The notes: generated by a model not told the origin, from the sequence alone. Positions 46,915 through 55,248 are shown, numbered from the stretch's first letter. The stretch: DNA of 64,000 nucleotides from Streptomyces sp. NRRL S-87 (GCF_000719335.1 NZ_JOGB01000035.1:7540-71539), one strand, 5' to 3'. Program-made: numbers and translations.

Positions 46915-47910
46915 CTAGCCGGCGGGGACCAGGGTGTTCTCCGAGCGGCGGCCGGCCAGGTAGTCGGTGACGTTGCGGACCGTGGCGTCGATGATCTGGC
47001 CCACCGCCTCGTGGGTGTAGTACGCCTGGTGCGAGGTGACGAGGACGTTCGGGAAGGTGATCAGCCGGGCGAGGGTGTCGTCCGGGACCGCCTCCAGCGA
47101 CTTGTCGAGGAAGAAGACGCCGGCCTCGGCCTCGTACACGTCCAGGCCGACCCCCGTGAACCGGCCCGCCCGCAGCTCGGCGACCAGGGCCTCGGTGTCG
47201 ATCAGGCCCCCACGACTGGAGTTGACCAGGATCGCGTCGTCCTTCATCGCCGCCAGGGCGGCGGCGTCCACCAGGTGCTGGGTGGCCTCCAGCAGCGGCA
47301 CGTGCAGGCTGATCAGGTCCGCCGTGGCGAACAGCTCGTCCTTGTCGACGTACGTCATGCCCAGCTCGACGCAGGCAGGGTTCGGCACCACGTCCCAGCC
47401 GAGCAGGGTCATGCCGAAGCCGTGCGCGATCCGCGTGAAGGCCTCGCCGATCCTGCCGGTGCCGAGCACGCCGGCCGTACGGCCGTGCACGTCCCGGCCC
47501 AGCAGGCCGTTGAGGCGGAAGTCGAAGTCCCGGGTGCGGTTGGAGGCCCGCACGATCCGCCGGTTCACGGCCATCGCCAGGGTCCAGGCGAACTCGGCCA
47601 CCGAGTACGGCGAGTAGGCCGAGACCCGGCTGACCGTCATGCCGAGGGACCGGGCCGCGTCCAGGTCGATGTTGTTGAAGCCGGTGGAGCGCTGGGCGAT
47701 CATCCTCGTCCCGCCCGCCGACAGGACGTGCAGCACCCGGCGGCCGAGATCGGCGTTGACGCTGGAGCAGACGACCTCGTAGCCGGTCGCCATCGGCGCC
47801 GTGTCCTCGCTCAGGACGACGTCGACGCAGCGCACCTCGCACCGTCCGGCGAACGCCCGCTCCAGCAGCGGCTTCTCGTCGGCCGTGACACCGAAGGCCA
47901 GGATTTCCAC
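46915..47910 (-). CDS. D-isomer-specific 2-hydroxyacid dehydrogenase (D-lactate dehydrogenase-like)
   Basis: NAD-dependent enzyme reducing 2-oxo acids to D-2-hydroxy acids, most like D-lactate dehydrogenase. The 331 residues show QRSTGFNNIDLDAA (about 75), YSPYSVAEFAW, the NAD-binding AGVLGTGRIGEAF (about 145-157), NSSRGGLIDTEAL with the catalytic Arg, GLDVYEAEAGVFF with the Glu region, and the catalytic His in VTSHQAYYT (about 296). The GTG start gives the family N-terminus (EILAFGVTADE). It lies 200 nt after pfkA on the same strand, with its own promoter region, suggesting a role in fermentation balance. Confidence 0.92.
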   Translation of the reverse strand: MEILAFGVTADEKPLLERAFAGRCEVRCVDVVLSEDTAPMATGYEVVCSSVNADLGRRVLHVLSAGGTRMIAQRSTGFNNIDLDAARSLGMTVSRVSAYSPYSVAEFAWTLAMAVNRRIVRASNRTRDFDFRLNGLLGRDVHGRTAGVLGTGRIGEAFTRIAHGFGMTLLGWDVVPNPACVELGMTYVDKDELFATADLISLHVPLLEATQHLVDAAALAAMKDDAILVNSSRGGLIDTEALVAELRAGRFTGVGLDVYEAEAGVFFLDKSLEAVPDDTLARLITFPNVLVTSHQAYYTHEAVGQIIDATVRNVTDYLAGRRSENTLVPAG

Positions 47911-47929
47911 GTGCTGCTCCCGGGGCGAG

Positions 47930-48011
47930 GGACCATGGGTCGCTTCCGGCGTGGGGGGCACGGTGCGCGCCCGGAATCGGCCGGATCTGCCGAATATACG
48001 ACCCATGGTCC
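47930..48011 (-). promoter_or_regulatory. Promoter with 13-bp inverted repeat, 2-hydroxyacid dehydrogenase
   Basis: Perfect 13-nt arms GGACCATGGGTCG (47930-47942) and CGACCCATGGTCC (47999-48011) separated by 56 nt. A TATATT hexamer on the minus strand (47998 to 47993), very AT-rich for this DNA, lies just inside the right arm and is a good -10. The left arm would fall in the 5' leader about 20-30 nt before the start codon. Confidence 0.55.
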
Positions 48012-48110
48012 GCGCGGGTGGGCAGGGCAGGCCGGTGGGCGGCGGCCGGCGGCGTCGAACCGGTGGCGACGACCGGTGGTCCGCGGCGTCGGCCGCCGCC
48101 CGGGGGTCGG

Positions 48111-49142
48111 TCAGCCGAAGAAGACCCCGACCTCGCGGTACAGCTCCGGGTCCACGGTCTTCAGCTTGGCCGTGGCCTCGGCGATCGGCACCCGCACCAC
48201 GTCCGTGCCGCGCAGCGCGACCATCTTGCCGAAGTCCCCGTCGCGGACGGCCTCGATCGCGTGCAGCCCGAACCGGGTGGCCAGCCACCGGTCGTACGCG
48301 CTGGGCGTGCCGCCCCGCTGCACGTGGCCGAGGACGGTGGTGCGGGCCTCCTTGCCGGTGCGCTCCTCGATCTCCTTGGCCAGCCACTCCCCCACGCCCG
48401 AGAGCCGGACGTGACCGAAGGAGTCGCGGGAGGCGGCGTCCTTGAGGACCAGGTCCCCGTCCTTGGGCATGGCGCCCTCGGCGACCACCACGATGGGGGC
48501 GTAGCTGGCCTTGAAGCGGGAGGTGACCCAGGCGCACACCTGGTCCACGTCGAAGCGCTGCTCGGGGATGAGGATGACGTTCGCGCCGCCGGCCAGGCCC
48601 GAGTGCAGGGCGATCCAGCCGGCGTGCCGGCCCATCACCTCCACCACCAGGACGCGCATGTGGGACTCGGCGGTGGTGTGCAGCCGGTCGATCGCCTCGG
48701 TCGCGATGCCGACCGCGGTGTCGAAGCCGAAGGTGTAGTCGGTGGCCGACAGGTCGTTGTCGATGGTCTTCGGCACGCCCACGCACGGCACGCCGAACTC
48801 CTCGTACAGCCGCGCCGCCACGCCCAGGGTGTCCTCGCCGCCGATCGCGACCAGGGCCTCGACCTCGTACTTGGCGAGGTTGTCCTTGATGCGGCGGACG
48901 CCGTCCGCAACCTTGAAGGGGTTGGTGCGCGAGGAACCGAGGATGGTGCCGCCGCGCGGCAGGATCCCGCGTACGGCGGGGATGTCGAGGCGGACCGTGT
49001 CGCCGTCCAGGGGGCCGCGCCAGCCGTCCTTGAAGCCGACGAACCGGTACCCGTACTCCTGGACGCCCTTGCGCACGACCCCGCGGATGACCGCGTTCAG
49101 ACCGGGGCAGTCGCCGCCGCCGGTGAGCACTCCGACCTTCAT
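48111..49142 (-). CDS. pfkA: 6-phosphofructokinase
   Basis: Glycolytic enzyme phosphorylating fructose 6-phosphate. The 343-residue protein has VLTGGGDCPGLNAVIR, ILGSSRTNPF, the donor loop IGGEDTLG, GVPKTIDNDL, the substrate-binding GRHAGWIALHSG and LGHVQRGGTPSAYDR. The Asp of GGED and Lys of PKTIDND are residues linked to pyrophosphate use in some families, yet streptomycete enzymes with the same residues are reported ATP-dependent; the donor is therefore left open. AAGGGAAGG precedes the ATG. It starts 143 nt downstream of a convenient two-component gene pair on the same strand. Confidence 0.94.
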   Translation of the reverse strand: MKVGVLTGGGDCPGLNAVIRGVVRKGVQEYGYRFVGFKDGWRGPLDGDTVRLDIPAVRGILPRGGTILGSSRTNPFKVADGVRRIKDNLAKYEVEALVAIGGEDTLGVAARLYEEFGVPCVGVPKTIDNDLSATDYTFGFDTAVGIATEAIDRLHTTAESHMRVLVVEVMGRHAGWIALHSGLAGGANVILIPEQRFDVDQVCAWVTSRFKASYAPIVVVAEGAMPKDGDLVLKDAASRDSFGHVRLSGVGEWLAKEIEERTGKEARTTVLGHVQRGGTPSAYDRWLATRFGLHAIEAVRDGDFGKMVALRGTDVVRVPIAEATAKLKTVDPELYREVGVFFG

Positions 49143-49285
49143 GGAACCTTCCCTTCGCCATCAGGGCCCGCTGGCCCGCATGACGGTCACGCTAGTGGTG
49201 ACGGAGGGCACCCCGAACGGCCACGGAGCGTCATATCCGGTCGATGTACGGGGACTTGCGTAGGCGCTTTCACCCGTACGGGGAC

Positions 49286-49972
49286 CTACGCGTCGTCGAG
49301 TCCACGCTCGATCGCGTACCGGACGAGCTCGACGCGGTTGTGCAGCTGGAGCTTGCCGAGGGTGTTCTGGACGTGGTTCTGGACGGTGCGGTGCGAGATG
49401 ACCAGGCGCTCGGCGATCTGCTTGTACGACAGGCCCTTGGCAACGAGCCGCAGCACCTCGGTCTCGCGGTCGGTGAGCCGGGGCGCCTCGGGGCCGTCCG
49501 GCTCGGCCGGGCCCGCCGGGCCGCCGGCGGCCAGCCGCCGGTACTCACCGAGCACGAGGCCGGCCAGGCCGGGGGTGAAGACCGGGTCGCCGGCGGCGGT
49601 GCGGCGGACGGCGTCGATCAGCTCGTCGGCGCCGGCGGACTTGAGCAGGTAGCCGGTGGCGCCCGACTTCACGGCCTCGAGCACGTCGGCGTGCTCGCCG
49701 CTGGCGGACAGCACCAGCACGCGCAGGGACGGGTCGGCGGCGACGAGCTCCTTGCACACCTGCACCCCGGGCATGCCGGGCAGGTTGAGGTCGAGCACCA
49801 GGACCTGCGGGGCGACCGCCTTGGCCCGGCGCACGGCCTGGGGGCCGTCCCCGGCGGTGGCCACCACCGCACAGCCGGCCGCCGCGAGGTCGCGGGCGAC
49901 GGCGTCGCGCCACATCGGGTGGTCGTCCACGACCATCACCCGGATCGCGTCCGCCGCGTGCTCTTCGCTCAT
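49286..49972 (-). CDS. NarL/LuxR-family response regulator
   Basis: A 228-residue two-component regulator. Receiver domain (about 10-125): VMVVDDHPMWRDAV with the acidic pair, phospho-acceptor Asp in VLVLDLNLPGMPG near residue 60, SASG and the Lys in GYLLKSAG. After an Ala/Gly/Pro linker comes a LuxR helix-turn-helix (about 165-225): LTDRETEVLRLVAKGLSYKQIAERL and RTVQNHVQNTLGKLQLHNR. The ATG overlaps the kinase stop codon (ATGA). The target genes are unknown; nothing nearby is an obvious target. Confidence 0.93.
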   Translation of the reverse strand: MSEEHAADAIRVMVVDDHPMWRDAVARDLAAAGCAVVATAGDGPQAVRRAKAVAPQVLVLDLNLPGMPGVQVCKELVAADPSLRVLVLSASGEHADVLEAVKSGATGYLLKSAGADELIDAVRRTAAGDPVFTPGLAGLVLGEYRRLAAGGPAGPAEPDGPEAPRLTDRETEVLRLVAKGLSYKQIAERLVISHRTVQNHVQNTLGKLQLHNRVELVRYAIERGLDDA

Positions 49973-51216
49973 CGTCCCGCCCCGTTCTTTGGAACCCTCA
50001 GTTCGACCTCCGTACCCTGCCCGGGTACGGAGTACAGCTCGGCCGTGCCGCCCAGGTCGCGCAGCCGGCCGCGGATCGACAGGGCCACCCCCATCCGGCC
50101 CTCGCCCTCCGCCTGCACCAGCCGGCCCTCGGGGATGCCCGGCCCGTCGTCCCGGACGGTGACGATCACCTCGTCCGGCTCGTCCTCGACCAGGATCCAC
50201 GCCCGCGCCTGCTCACCCGCGTGCCGGCGGACGTTGTCCAGGGCGGCCCCTGCCGCCGCCGCCAGCTCGCGGGCGGCCGGCCCGGGGAGCAGCACCGGCG
50301 CGCCCGGTTCGGCGAACGAGACGCGGGAGCCGGCGTGCGGCGCGAGCAGGGTGCGCACGTCCACCGCGGCCGCCGGATCCTCGTCCGGGTCGGCCCCGCC
50401 GGCCCCCTCCGCCTCGTCCACGGCACTGACCAGCGCGCCGCGGGCCTCGTCGCGCGAGACCCGGGCGGCGGGCAGCACTCCGGTGGAGACGAGGGTGCGC
50501 AGCGCGACCTCCTGCTCCCCGGCCATCCGGCCGAGCTCCGCGGCCTCTCCGCCGAGGGCGGCGCCGCGCCGCTGGACCATGGCCAGGACCTGCAGGACGC
50601 CGTCGTGGATGTCCCGGGCGAGCCGCTCCCGCTCGCGGGTGGCCGCCTCGATCTCCAGGGCGCGGGCGAGGGTCTCCTCGCTGGCCCGGGCGACCTGGAC
50701 GACGTACCCGATCGCGATCGAGGCGACCCAGACCAGCAGCACGTTGTGGAGGGTGTCGCGGGTGGGGGCGCCCCGTTGGACGATGTTGGCGACGGCCACG
50801 AGGGTGGAGGCGAAGCCGGCCCAGCGCCAGCCGCCCTTGAGGGCGAAGGCGAGGACGGAGCCCGCGGTCCATATCGACGGCAGCGTCGGGCCGCCGGCGG
50901 CGATCCGGGCGGCGGAGTCCGCGACGGGGGTCAGCAGGATGCCGGTCAGGGCCAGGCCCAGGTCGGCGCCGAGGAACCAGCGCGAGCAGCGGGCCGCGCC
51001 CGAGACCTGGCGCAGGGTGGCCAGGGTCCACACGACGAGGACGGCGAGGTAGCCGGCGGCCACCCAGGGCCGGGGGAAGTGGCGGTGGTCGGCGAGGAAG
51101 AGCCCCACCGCGTACAGCGCGGTCAGCGGCCGGTATGCGGTCAGGGCCCGCCACAGCGGCTGTTCCACGGACATGCGCACGACACGCACACCCCGTTCGC
51201 GCTTGGCCATCCCCAC
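49969..51216 (-). CDS. Membrane sensor histidine kinase (MacS/NarL-partner type)
   Basis: A 415-residue HisKA_3-type kinase. About five membrane helices fill residues 30-175, with little extracellular sequence. The phospho-acceptor His is in ERERLARDIHDGVLQVL (about 205), and the HATPase domain shows ALDNVRRHA and DDGPGIPEG (about 365). A short acidic insertion (GAGGADPDEDP) lies between them. The GTG start is given; an ATG two codons later is equally possible. It forms a coupled pair with the downstream LuxR-type regulator. The architecture resembles the MacS-type kinases of actinobacteria; the signal is unknown. Confidence 0.9.
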   Translation of the reverse strand: MGMAKRERGVRVVRMSVEQPLWRALTAYRPLTALYAVGLFLADHRHFPRPWVAAGYLAVLVVWTLATLRQVSGAARCSRWFLGADLGLALTGILLTPVADSAARIAAGGPTLPSIWTAGSVLAFALKGGWRWAGFASTLVAVANIVQRGAPTRDTLHNVLLVWVASIAIGYVVQVARASEETLARALEIEAATRERERLARDIHDGVLQVLAMVQRRGAALGGEAAELGRMAGEQEVALRTLVSTGVLPAARVSRDEARGALVSAVDEAEGAGGADPDEDPAAAVDVRTLLAPHAGSRVSFAEPGAPVLLPGPAARELAAAAGAALDNVRRHAGEQARAWILVEDEPDEVIVTVRDDGPGIPEGRLVQAEGEGRMGVALSIRGRLRDLGGTAELYSVPGQGTEVELRVPKNGAGR

Positions 51217-51263
51217 CCCCAGGTAACGCAGGTCCGGCGCGGTGCGGGCCGGCCGGACCCGGG

Positions 51264-52097
51264 TCAGTGAGCCGTGCCCGTGCCGTCGGCTTCGGCGTCG
51301 GGCGCGCCGCCGGCGGCCGCGCCGCCCTCGGACCCGGCGGTCCTCGCCTCGGCGGACCGGGCTTCCCTGGCCTCGGCCGCGGCGTGCTTGGCGGCTTCCT
51401 TGGCGGCCTTCTCGGCGTCGGCCATCTGGCGCTTGGCCGCGGTCGCGTAGATGTCGACGTACTCCTGGCCGGACAGCTTCATGATCTCGTACATGACCTC
51501 GTCGGTCACCGAGCGCAGGATGAAGCGGTCGCCGTCCATGCCCTGGTAGCGGCTGAAGTCCAGCGGCTTGCCGATCCGGATGCCGGGGCGCATCAGCTTC
51601 GGGACGACCTTGCCGGGGGGCTGGATCTTCTCGGTGTCGATCATCGCGACCGGGATCACGGGCGCGCCCGTGGCCAGCGCGACGCGCGCCAGGCCGCCGG
51701 GCTTGCCGCGGTAGAGCCGGCCGTCGGGCGACCGGGTGCCCTCGGGGTAGATGCCGAAGAGCTCACCGCGCTCGATGACCTCGATGCCGCTCTTGATGGC
51801 GGCCTCCCCGGCGCCGCGGGCACCGGAGCGGTCGACGGGGAGCTGGCCGACGCCCTTGAAGAAGGCGGCCGTCAGCTTGCCCTTGAGGCCCGGGGAGGTG
51901 AAGTACTCGGCCTTCGCGATGAAGGTGACCTTGCGGTCGAGGACCGCGGGGAGGAAGAACGAGTCCGAGAAGGAGAGGTGGTTGCTCGCGAGGATCGCCG
52001 GGCCTTCGGCGGGAATGTTCTCGAGGCCCTCCACCCAGGGCCTGAAGGCGAGCTTCAGGGATCCCCCGATGGAGAACTTCATTGCGCCGTAGATCAA
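51264..52097 (-). CDS. 1-acyl-sn-glycerol-3-phosphate acyltransferase (PlsC-like)
   Basis: Membrane-associated acyltransferase of phospholipid synthesis. The 277-residue protein has the catalytic NHLSFSD box (HX4D, about 40), the FIAKAEYF block, the glycerophosphate-binding YPEGTRSPDG (about 117) and VIPVAMI. The last 60 residues are a charged helical Ala/Glu/Lys stretch followed by a Gly/Ala-rich tail. The TTG start has AGGAAGG upstream; an ATG five codons later is the alternative. The position matches plsC-like Rv2182c in the mycobacterial order. It is divergent from the alpha/beta hydrolase. Confidence 0.9.
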   Translation of the reverse strand: MIYGAMKFSIGGSLKLAFRPWVEGLENIPAEGPAILASNHLSFSDSFFLPAVLDRKVTFIAKAEYFTSPGLKGKLTAAFFKGVGQLPVDRSGARGAGEAAIKSGIEVIERGELFGIYPEGTRSPDGRLYRGKPGGLARVALATGAPVIPVAMIDTEKIQPPGKVVPKLMRPGIRIGKPLDFSRYQGMDGDRFILRSVTDEVMYEIMKLSGQEYVDIYATAAKRQMADAEKAAKEAAKHAAAEAREARSAEARTAGSEGGAAAGGAPDAEADGTGTAH

Positions 52098-52273
52098 CTC
52101 GTAAGCCTTCCTGTGTCGTCGATCAGACCTTAACCCCTGCGGGGCCCGGGCTCGCGCCCGCAGGGTCTGCAGCGTCGCCGACCCTGGTCGGTGTCATCCC
52201 GGTCGCGTACCGTGAGGGACACACAGCGCACCCCTTTTCGTTCCCCCTTCCGCCCCCTGAACAGGAGATCCTG

Positions 52274-53062
52274 GTGCCCGTCCTCCCTGGAGCCGAGCCG
52301 TTCCGCCACGAGGGCGGAGAGGTCGGCGTACTCCTCTGCCACGGCTTCACCGGTTCCCCCCAGTCCCTGCGCCCCTGGGCCGAGTTCCTGGCCGCCCGCG
52401 GACTGACGGTCTCCCTGCCCCTGCTGCCCGGTCACGGCACGCGCTGGCAGGACATGCAGCTCACCGGCTGGCAGGACTGGTACGCCGAGGTCGACCGGGC
52501 CCTGCGCGAGCTGCTGGACCGCTGCGAGCAGGTGTTCGTCATGGGCCTGTCGATGGGCGGCGCGCTGACCCTGCGGCTCGCGGCCCGGCACGGGGACGCG
52601 GTCAGCGGCATCGTGCTGGTGAACCCGGCCAACAAGGTGCACGACAAGCTCGCGGTGCTGCTGCCGGTGGTCAAGCACGTCGTGCGCTCCGCGCCGGGCA
52701 TCGCGAGCGACATCGCGAAGCCGGGCTCGGAGGAGGTGGGCTACGACCGGGTGCCGACCCGGGCCGCGCACTCGCTGCGCGAGTTCCTGAAGCTGGTGGA
52801 CGCGGAGCTGCCGCAGGTCACGCAGCCGGTGCTGCTGCTGCACAGCCCGCAGGACCACGTGGTACCGCCGGCGGACTCGGCCCGGGTGCTGAGCCGGATC
52901 TCCTCGTCGGACGTGACCGAGACGCTGCTGGAACAGAGCTACCACGTGGCGACGTTGGACCATGACGCGGATCGCATCTTCCAGGATTCGTTCGAATTCG
53001 TCGCCCGGCTCGCTCCGAAGGCCGGCGCGCTCGGCAAGGAGGGGACGGCCACCGGTGGCTGA
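52274..53062 (+). CDS. Alpha/beta hydrolase, carboxylesterase/monoacylglycerol lipase type
   Basis: A 262-residue alpha/beta hydrolase. The oxyanion HGFTGSPQS near residue 27, nucleophile elbow GLSMGGAL (Ser about 96), Asp in LLHSPQDHVVPP and catalytic His in SYHVATLDHD are all present. The fold and motif spacing are those of Est30-like carboxylesterases and monoglyceride lipases. The GTG start (VPVLPGAEPF) has AGGAG 6 nt upstream and is preferred to longer frames. It overlaps the next gene by 8 nt. Divergence from a PlsC acyltransferase suggests lipid metabolism. Confidence 0.88.
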   Translation: MPVLPGAEPFRHEGGEVGVLLCHGFTGSPQSLRPWAEFLAARGLTVSLPLLPGHGTRWQDMQLTGWQDWYAEVDRALRELLDRCEQVFVMGLSMGGALTLRLAARHGDAVSGIVLVNPANKVHDKLAVLLPVVKHVVRSAPGIASDIAKPGSEEVGYDRVPTRAAHSLREFLKLVDAELPQVTQPVLLLHSPQDHVVPPADSARVLSRISSSDVTETLLEQSYHVATLDHDADRIFQDSFEFVARLAPKAGALGKEGTATGG

Positions 53063-53612
53063 GCAGGACGGCAAGATCTCGAACGGCGGCGGCGAGCCGC
53101 TGGACGAGGAAGCGGCATGGGCCGCGATCGTCGCGGGGTACGGCGCCGAGCCGCCGGACCCGCCGGGCGCCAAGCCGTTCAAGCCGATCGAGGACCTGCT
53201 GCTGCCGGAGCCGCCGGACGAGGAGCCGGAGGCTCCGAAGCCCGCGCAGGAGCCGAAGCCGCCGCTGGGCAGCTCGATCGTGTTCGCACCCGGCGTCGGT
53301 GCGGGCCCGCGCGACCACTCGCTGCCCGAGCCCTCCGACGACGCGGACGACGCGGACGACGACGGGGCCCACTTCGTGCAGCCCGACCCGGCGCTGCCGG
53401 AGGCCGACACCACGGCGAAGTTCGCGTGGCTGGCGGTGGTGGGCGGGCCGGTGCTGCTGCTGCTCGCGGTGCTGCTGCAGTGGGACATGACCTGGTGGCT
53501 CACCACGCTGGGCGTGGGCGGCTTCCTCGGCGGCTTCGCCACGCTCGTCGCCCGGATGCGCGGCGACGACGAGGACGGCGACGACGACCCGGGCCGCGGC
53601 GCGGTCGTCTGA
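53055..53612 (+). CDS. Acidic two-helix membrane protein, unknown function
   Basis: A 185-residue protein. A Pro/Glu/Asp-rich cytoplasmic part (about 1-120, with DLLLPEPPDEEPEAPKPAQ and SDDADDADDDG) precedes two membrane helices (about 122-165) and a short acidic end (MRGDDEDGDDDPGRG). No catalytic motif. The GTG start lies within the end of the hydrolase gene (8-nt overlap), so the two are coupled; it may act as a membrane accessory. A terminator hairpin follows 30 nt after the stop codon. Confidence 0.78.
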   Translation: MAEQDGKISNGGGEPLDEEAAWAAIVAGYGAEPPDPPGAKPFKPIEDLLLPEPPDEEPEAPKPAQEPKPPLGSSIVFAPGVGAGPRDHSLPEPSDDADDADDDGAHFVQPDPALPEADTTAKFAWLAVVGGPVLLLLAVLLQWDMTWWLTTLGVGGFLGGFATLVARMRGDDEDGDDDPGRGAVV

Positions 53613-53642
53613 CCGGCGCCGCGCGGCTCGGGCGGATCTCGT

Positions 53643-53680
53643 GGAGGTGCCCCTTCTCCGGCCGGAGGAGGGGCACCTCC
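53643..53680. terminator. Hairpin terminator
   Basis: Adjacent 19-nt arms GGAGGTGCCCCTTCTCCGG / CCGGAGGAGGGGCACCTCC with one mismatch. Confidence 0.8.
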
Positions 53681-53695
53681 GTCCATCGAGGCTCG

Positions 53696-53707
53696 TAGGC
53701 TGGCCCG
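53696..53707 (+). promoter_or_regulatory. Leaderless -10 (TAGGCT) for HAD remnant
   Basis: TAGGCT (53696-53701) ends 6 nt before the GTG, so +1 falls on it. The promoter has outlived the gene behind it. Confidence 0.45.
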
Positions 53708-53848
53708 GTGATCCGTACCGTGGTGCTGGACGGGGGCGAGACCCTCACGCGCGACGACCGCTACTGGGCGTCATGGGCCGACTGGCTGCACGTGCCGAGG
53801 CACACGCTGTCCGCTCTCGTGGACCTCGTCGCGATCGTCAGCGAGTGA
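53708..53848 (+). pseudogene. HAD-family hydrolase, N-terminal remnant
   Basis: A 46-codon frame starting VIRTVVLDGGETLTRDDRYW, the N-terminal strand and motif I of a HAD phosphatase (normally D-x-G-E-T in this subfamily, about 200-230 residues long). After HVPRHTLSALV the sequence turns to DLVAIVSE and stops; motifs II-IV are absent. The break lies near 53818, consistent with a deletion joining the gene start to unrelated DNA. A leaderless-type -10 is preserved. Not expected to be active. Confidence 0.6.
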
Positions 53849-53930
53849 CTGCGGAGTGACGATGCGCTTGCGCTGATCTCGGCACTGCATTCTCTCTGCC
53901 GCACCGAACCACGGCGGCAAGGAGAGAACC

Positions 53931-54244
53931 ATGAACGTGATCAGTACACGCCTCGACCCGAACGCTGGCGCCGCCTTGGTGAAGCGGGCCCTGGTGCCGT
54001 TCGAGCGCAAGCCGTCCGGGGACGAGACCGCCAGGCTTACCGACGGCCTGCTGCGGCACGGCAAGCAGGTCCGCGATGCCGTGGCGCGCAACGGTGGAGG
54101 TGCGGCGCGGCTGCTCGCGGACTGGGACCGGATCAGCGAGAGGGGCCGGAGCCCGGCGTATTCGGATCCTGGACGTACTTTCGGCCCCTCGCGCGGGGCA
54201 TCCGCGAGCTCTACCGTTCGCTCGACGTCGAGATCGCGCCGTGA
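53931..54244 (+). pseudogene. Small hypothetical gene with probable one-base deletion
   Basis: Begins at an ATG with AAGGAGA 5 nt upstream (MNVISTRLDPNAGAALVKRA). The frame to about base 54140 reads LLADWDRISERG; a plausible protein end (PEPGVFGSWTYFRPLARGI, then RELYRSLDVEIAP and stop) continues only in another frame. One missing G in the AGGGGCC run at 54141-54147 would join them, giving about 105 residues whose stop codon overlaps the next GTG (GTGA), as in coupled genes. In the frame as given, translation instead runs on to 54359. Small helical protein, family uncertain. Confidence 0.55.
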
Positions 54245-54597
54245 CGGCCCGCATTTGCTGTCGCTGCCAGCGGCACATCTCCCGCAACGAGGTGAAGCTC
54301 GCCCATGTCGATTCCATGAGTGGCGGGCGAGCCGACGCATGCGCACACCACGACGATGACCCCGAGTGCGCAGCTCCGCTCCGCCCGCTTCCCCGGCTCC
54401 GGTGCGAGCCCCCGCCTGCCCTCCCGCCGGCGCAGTCGGGCAGCCGGAGGGATGGCCGGGGGATGGCGCCGCCGTCAGGCCCGCAGGCGCAGGGCCGCCA
54501 GGACCGGGAGGTGGTCGGTGGCGGACAGGAGGTCCGCCGAGGAGACGCCCGGGAGGGCGGTGGGCACGCCGCAGCCGAGGACCTCGACGGCCGGTGA
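54241..54597 (+). CDS. Cys/His-rich small protein, 3' end doubtful
   Basis: Starts at a GTG that overlaps the repaired stop of the preceding gene. The first 45 residues (TARICCRCQRHISRNEVKL, then CAHHDDDPEC) hold five Cys and several His in a zinc-ribbon-like layout. After that the frame becomes Pro/Arg-rich, has no family character, and runs into the antisense end of the EEP gene, so the true gene probably ended earlier and has lost its stop codon. Function unknown. Confidence 0.4.
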   Translation: MTARICCRCQRHISRNEVKLAHVDSMSGGRADACAHHDDDPECAAPLRPLPRLRCEPPPALPPAQSGSRRDGRGMAPPSGPQAQGRQDREVVGGGQEVRRGDAREGGGHAAAEDLDGR

Positions 54598-55236
54598 GGC
54601 GAACACGGCGTCGATGCGGCGCTCCGGCCGGGCCGCCGGGAAGGTGGGGCCCGATCCCCACGGGCGGACCGCCCAGCAGTCCTGGAGCTCCGCGCCGAGC
54701 AGCCCGAACGCGGGACCCCCGGGTCCTTCGTTGACGTCCGCCGCCGCGATCGCGTACGGCACGTCCAGCTCGCGCAGCTTCGCCAGCAGCAGCCCCGCCT
54801 GCGCCCGGCGTTCGTCCCGCGCGAGCGAGAGGTGGGCGGAGACGACGCCCACCCGGGCCCCTCCGAAGCGGACGACGGCGGTCGCGAAGCCCCGGCGGTG
54901 CTGTCCGGGGACGAGCGGGAGCAGCACGTCCTCGGTGCGTTCCACGAAGGCCCGCAGCGAGCACAGCAGCAGGGGGCCGGCGGCGGTGGCCCCGCCGCCG
55001 AGGACCACCAGGTCGGTCTTCGCGGCCAGCCGGGCCGCGTGCTTGCGCCAGCGGAAGAACCGCGGCGCCTCCTGGACGAACACCAGGTCGGGGGCGCAGG
55101 CCCGGATCACCCGGGCCAGTGCCTCCTCGTCGTCGCGCAGCGAGCGGATGTTGTAGGAGAGCACCCGGATGACGGCGGAGCCGTCCGCCTCGGTCCGGGA
55201 TTCGGGGAGGTCCACGTCGAGTTCGCCAGTCGCCAT
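54475..55236 (-). CDS. Endonuclease/exonuclease/phosphatase-fold protein
   Basis: A 253-residue EEP-superfamily enzyme (Mg-dependent phosphodiesterase fold: DNase I, AP endonucleases, sphingomyelinases, inositol phosphatases). Motifs: VLSYNIRSL near residue 25, the metal Glu in FVQEAPRFF near 55, SAHLSL near 135, the AADVNE box (usually GDFN) near 168, and the terminal SATDHLPVLAALR with the catalytic Asp-His. The exact substrate cannot be told. The ATG has no ribosome-binding site but a TATGTT -10 ends 6 nt upstream. No signal peptide, so it acts in the cytoplasm. Confidence 0.88.
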   Translation of the reverse strand: MATGELDVDLPESRTEADGSAVIRVLSYNIRSLRDDEEALARVIRACAPDLVFVQEAPRFFRWRKHAARLAAKTDLVVLGGGATAAGPLLLCSLRAFVERTEDVLLPLVPGQHRRGFATAVVRFGGARVGVVSAHLSLARDERRAQAGLLLAKLRELDVPYAIAAADVNEGPGGPAFGLLGAELQDCWAVRPWGSGPTFPAARPERRIDAVFASPAVEVLGCGVPTALPGVSSADLLSATDHLPVLAALRLRA

Positions 55237-55248
55237 GGGGCCAACATA
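55237..55248 (-). promoter_or_regulatory. Leaderless -10 (TATGTT) for EEP gene
   Basis: TATGTT on the minus strand (55248 to 55243) ends 6 nt before the ATG, giving +1 on the A. Confidence 0.5.
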
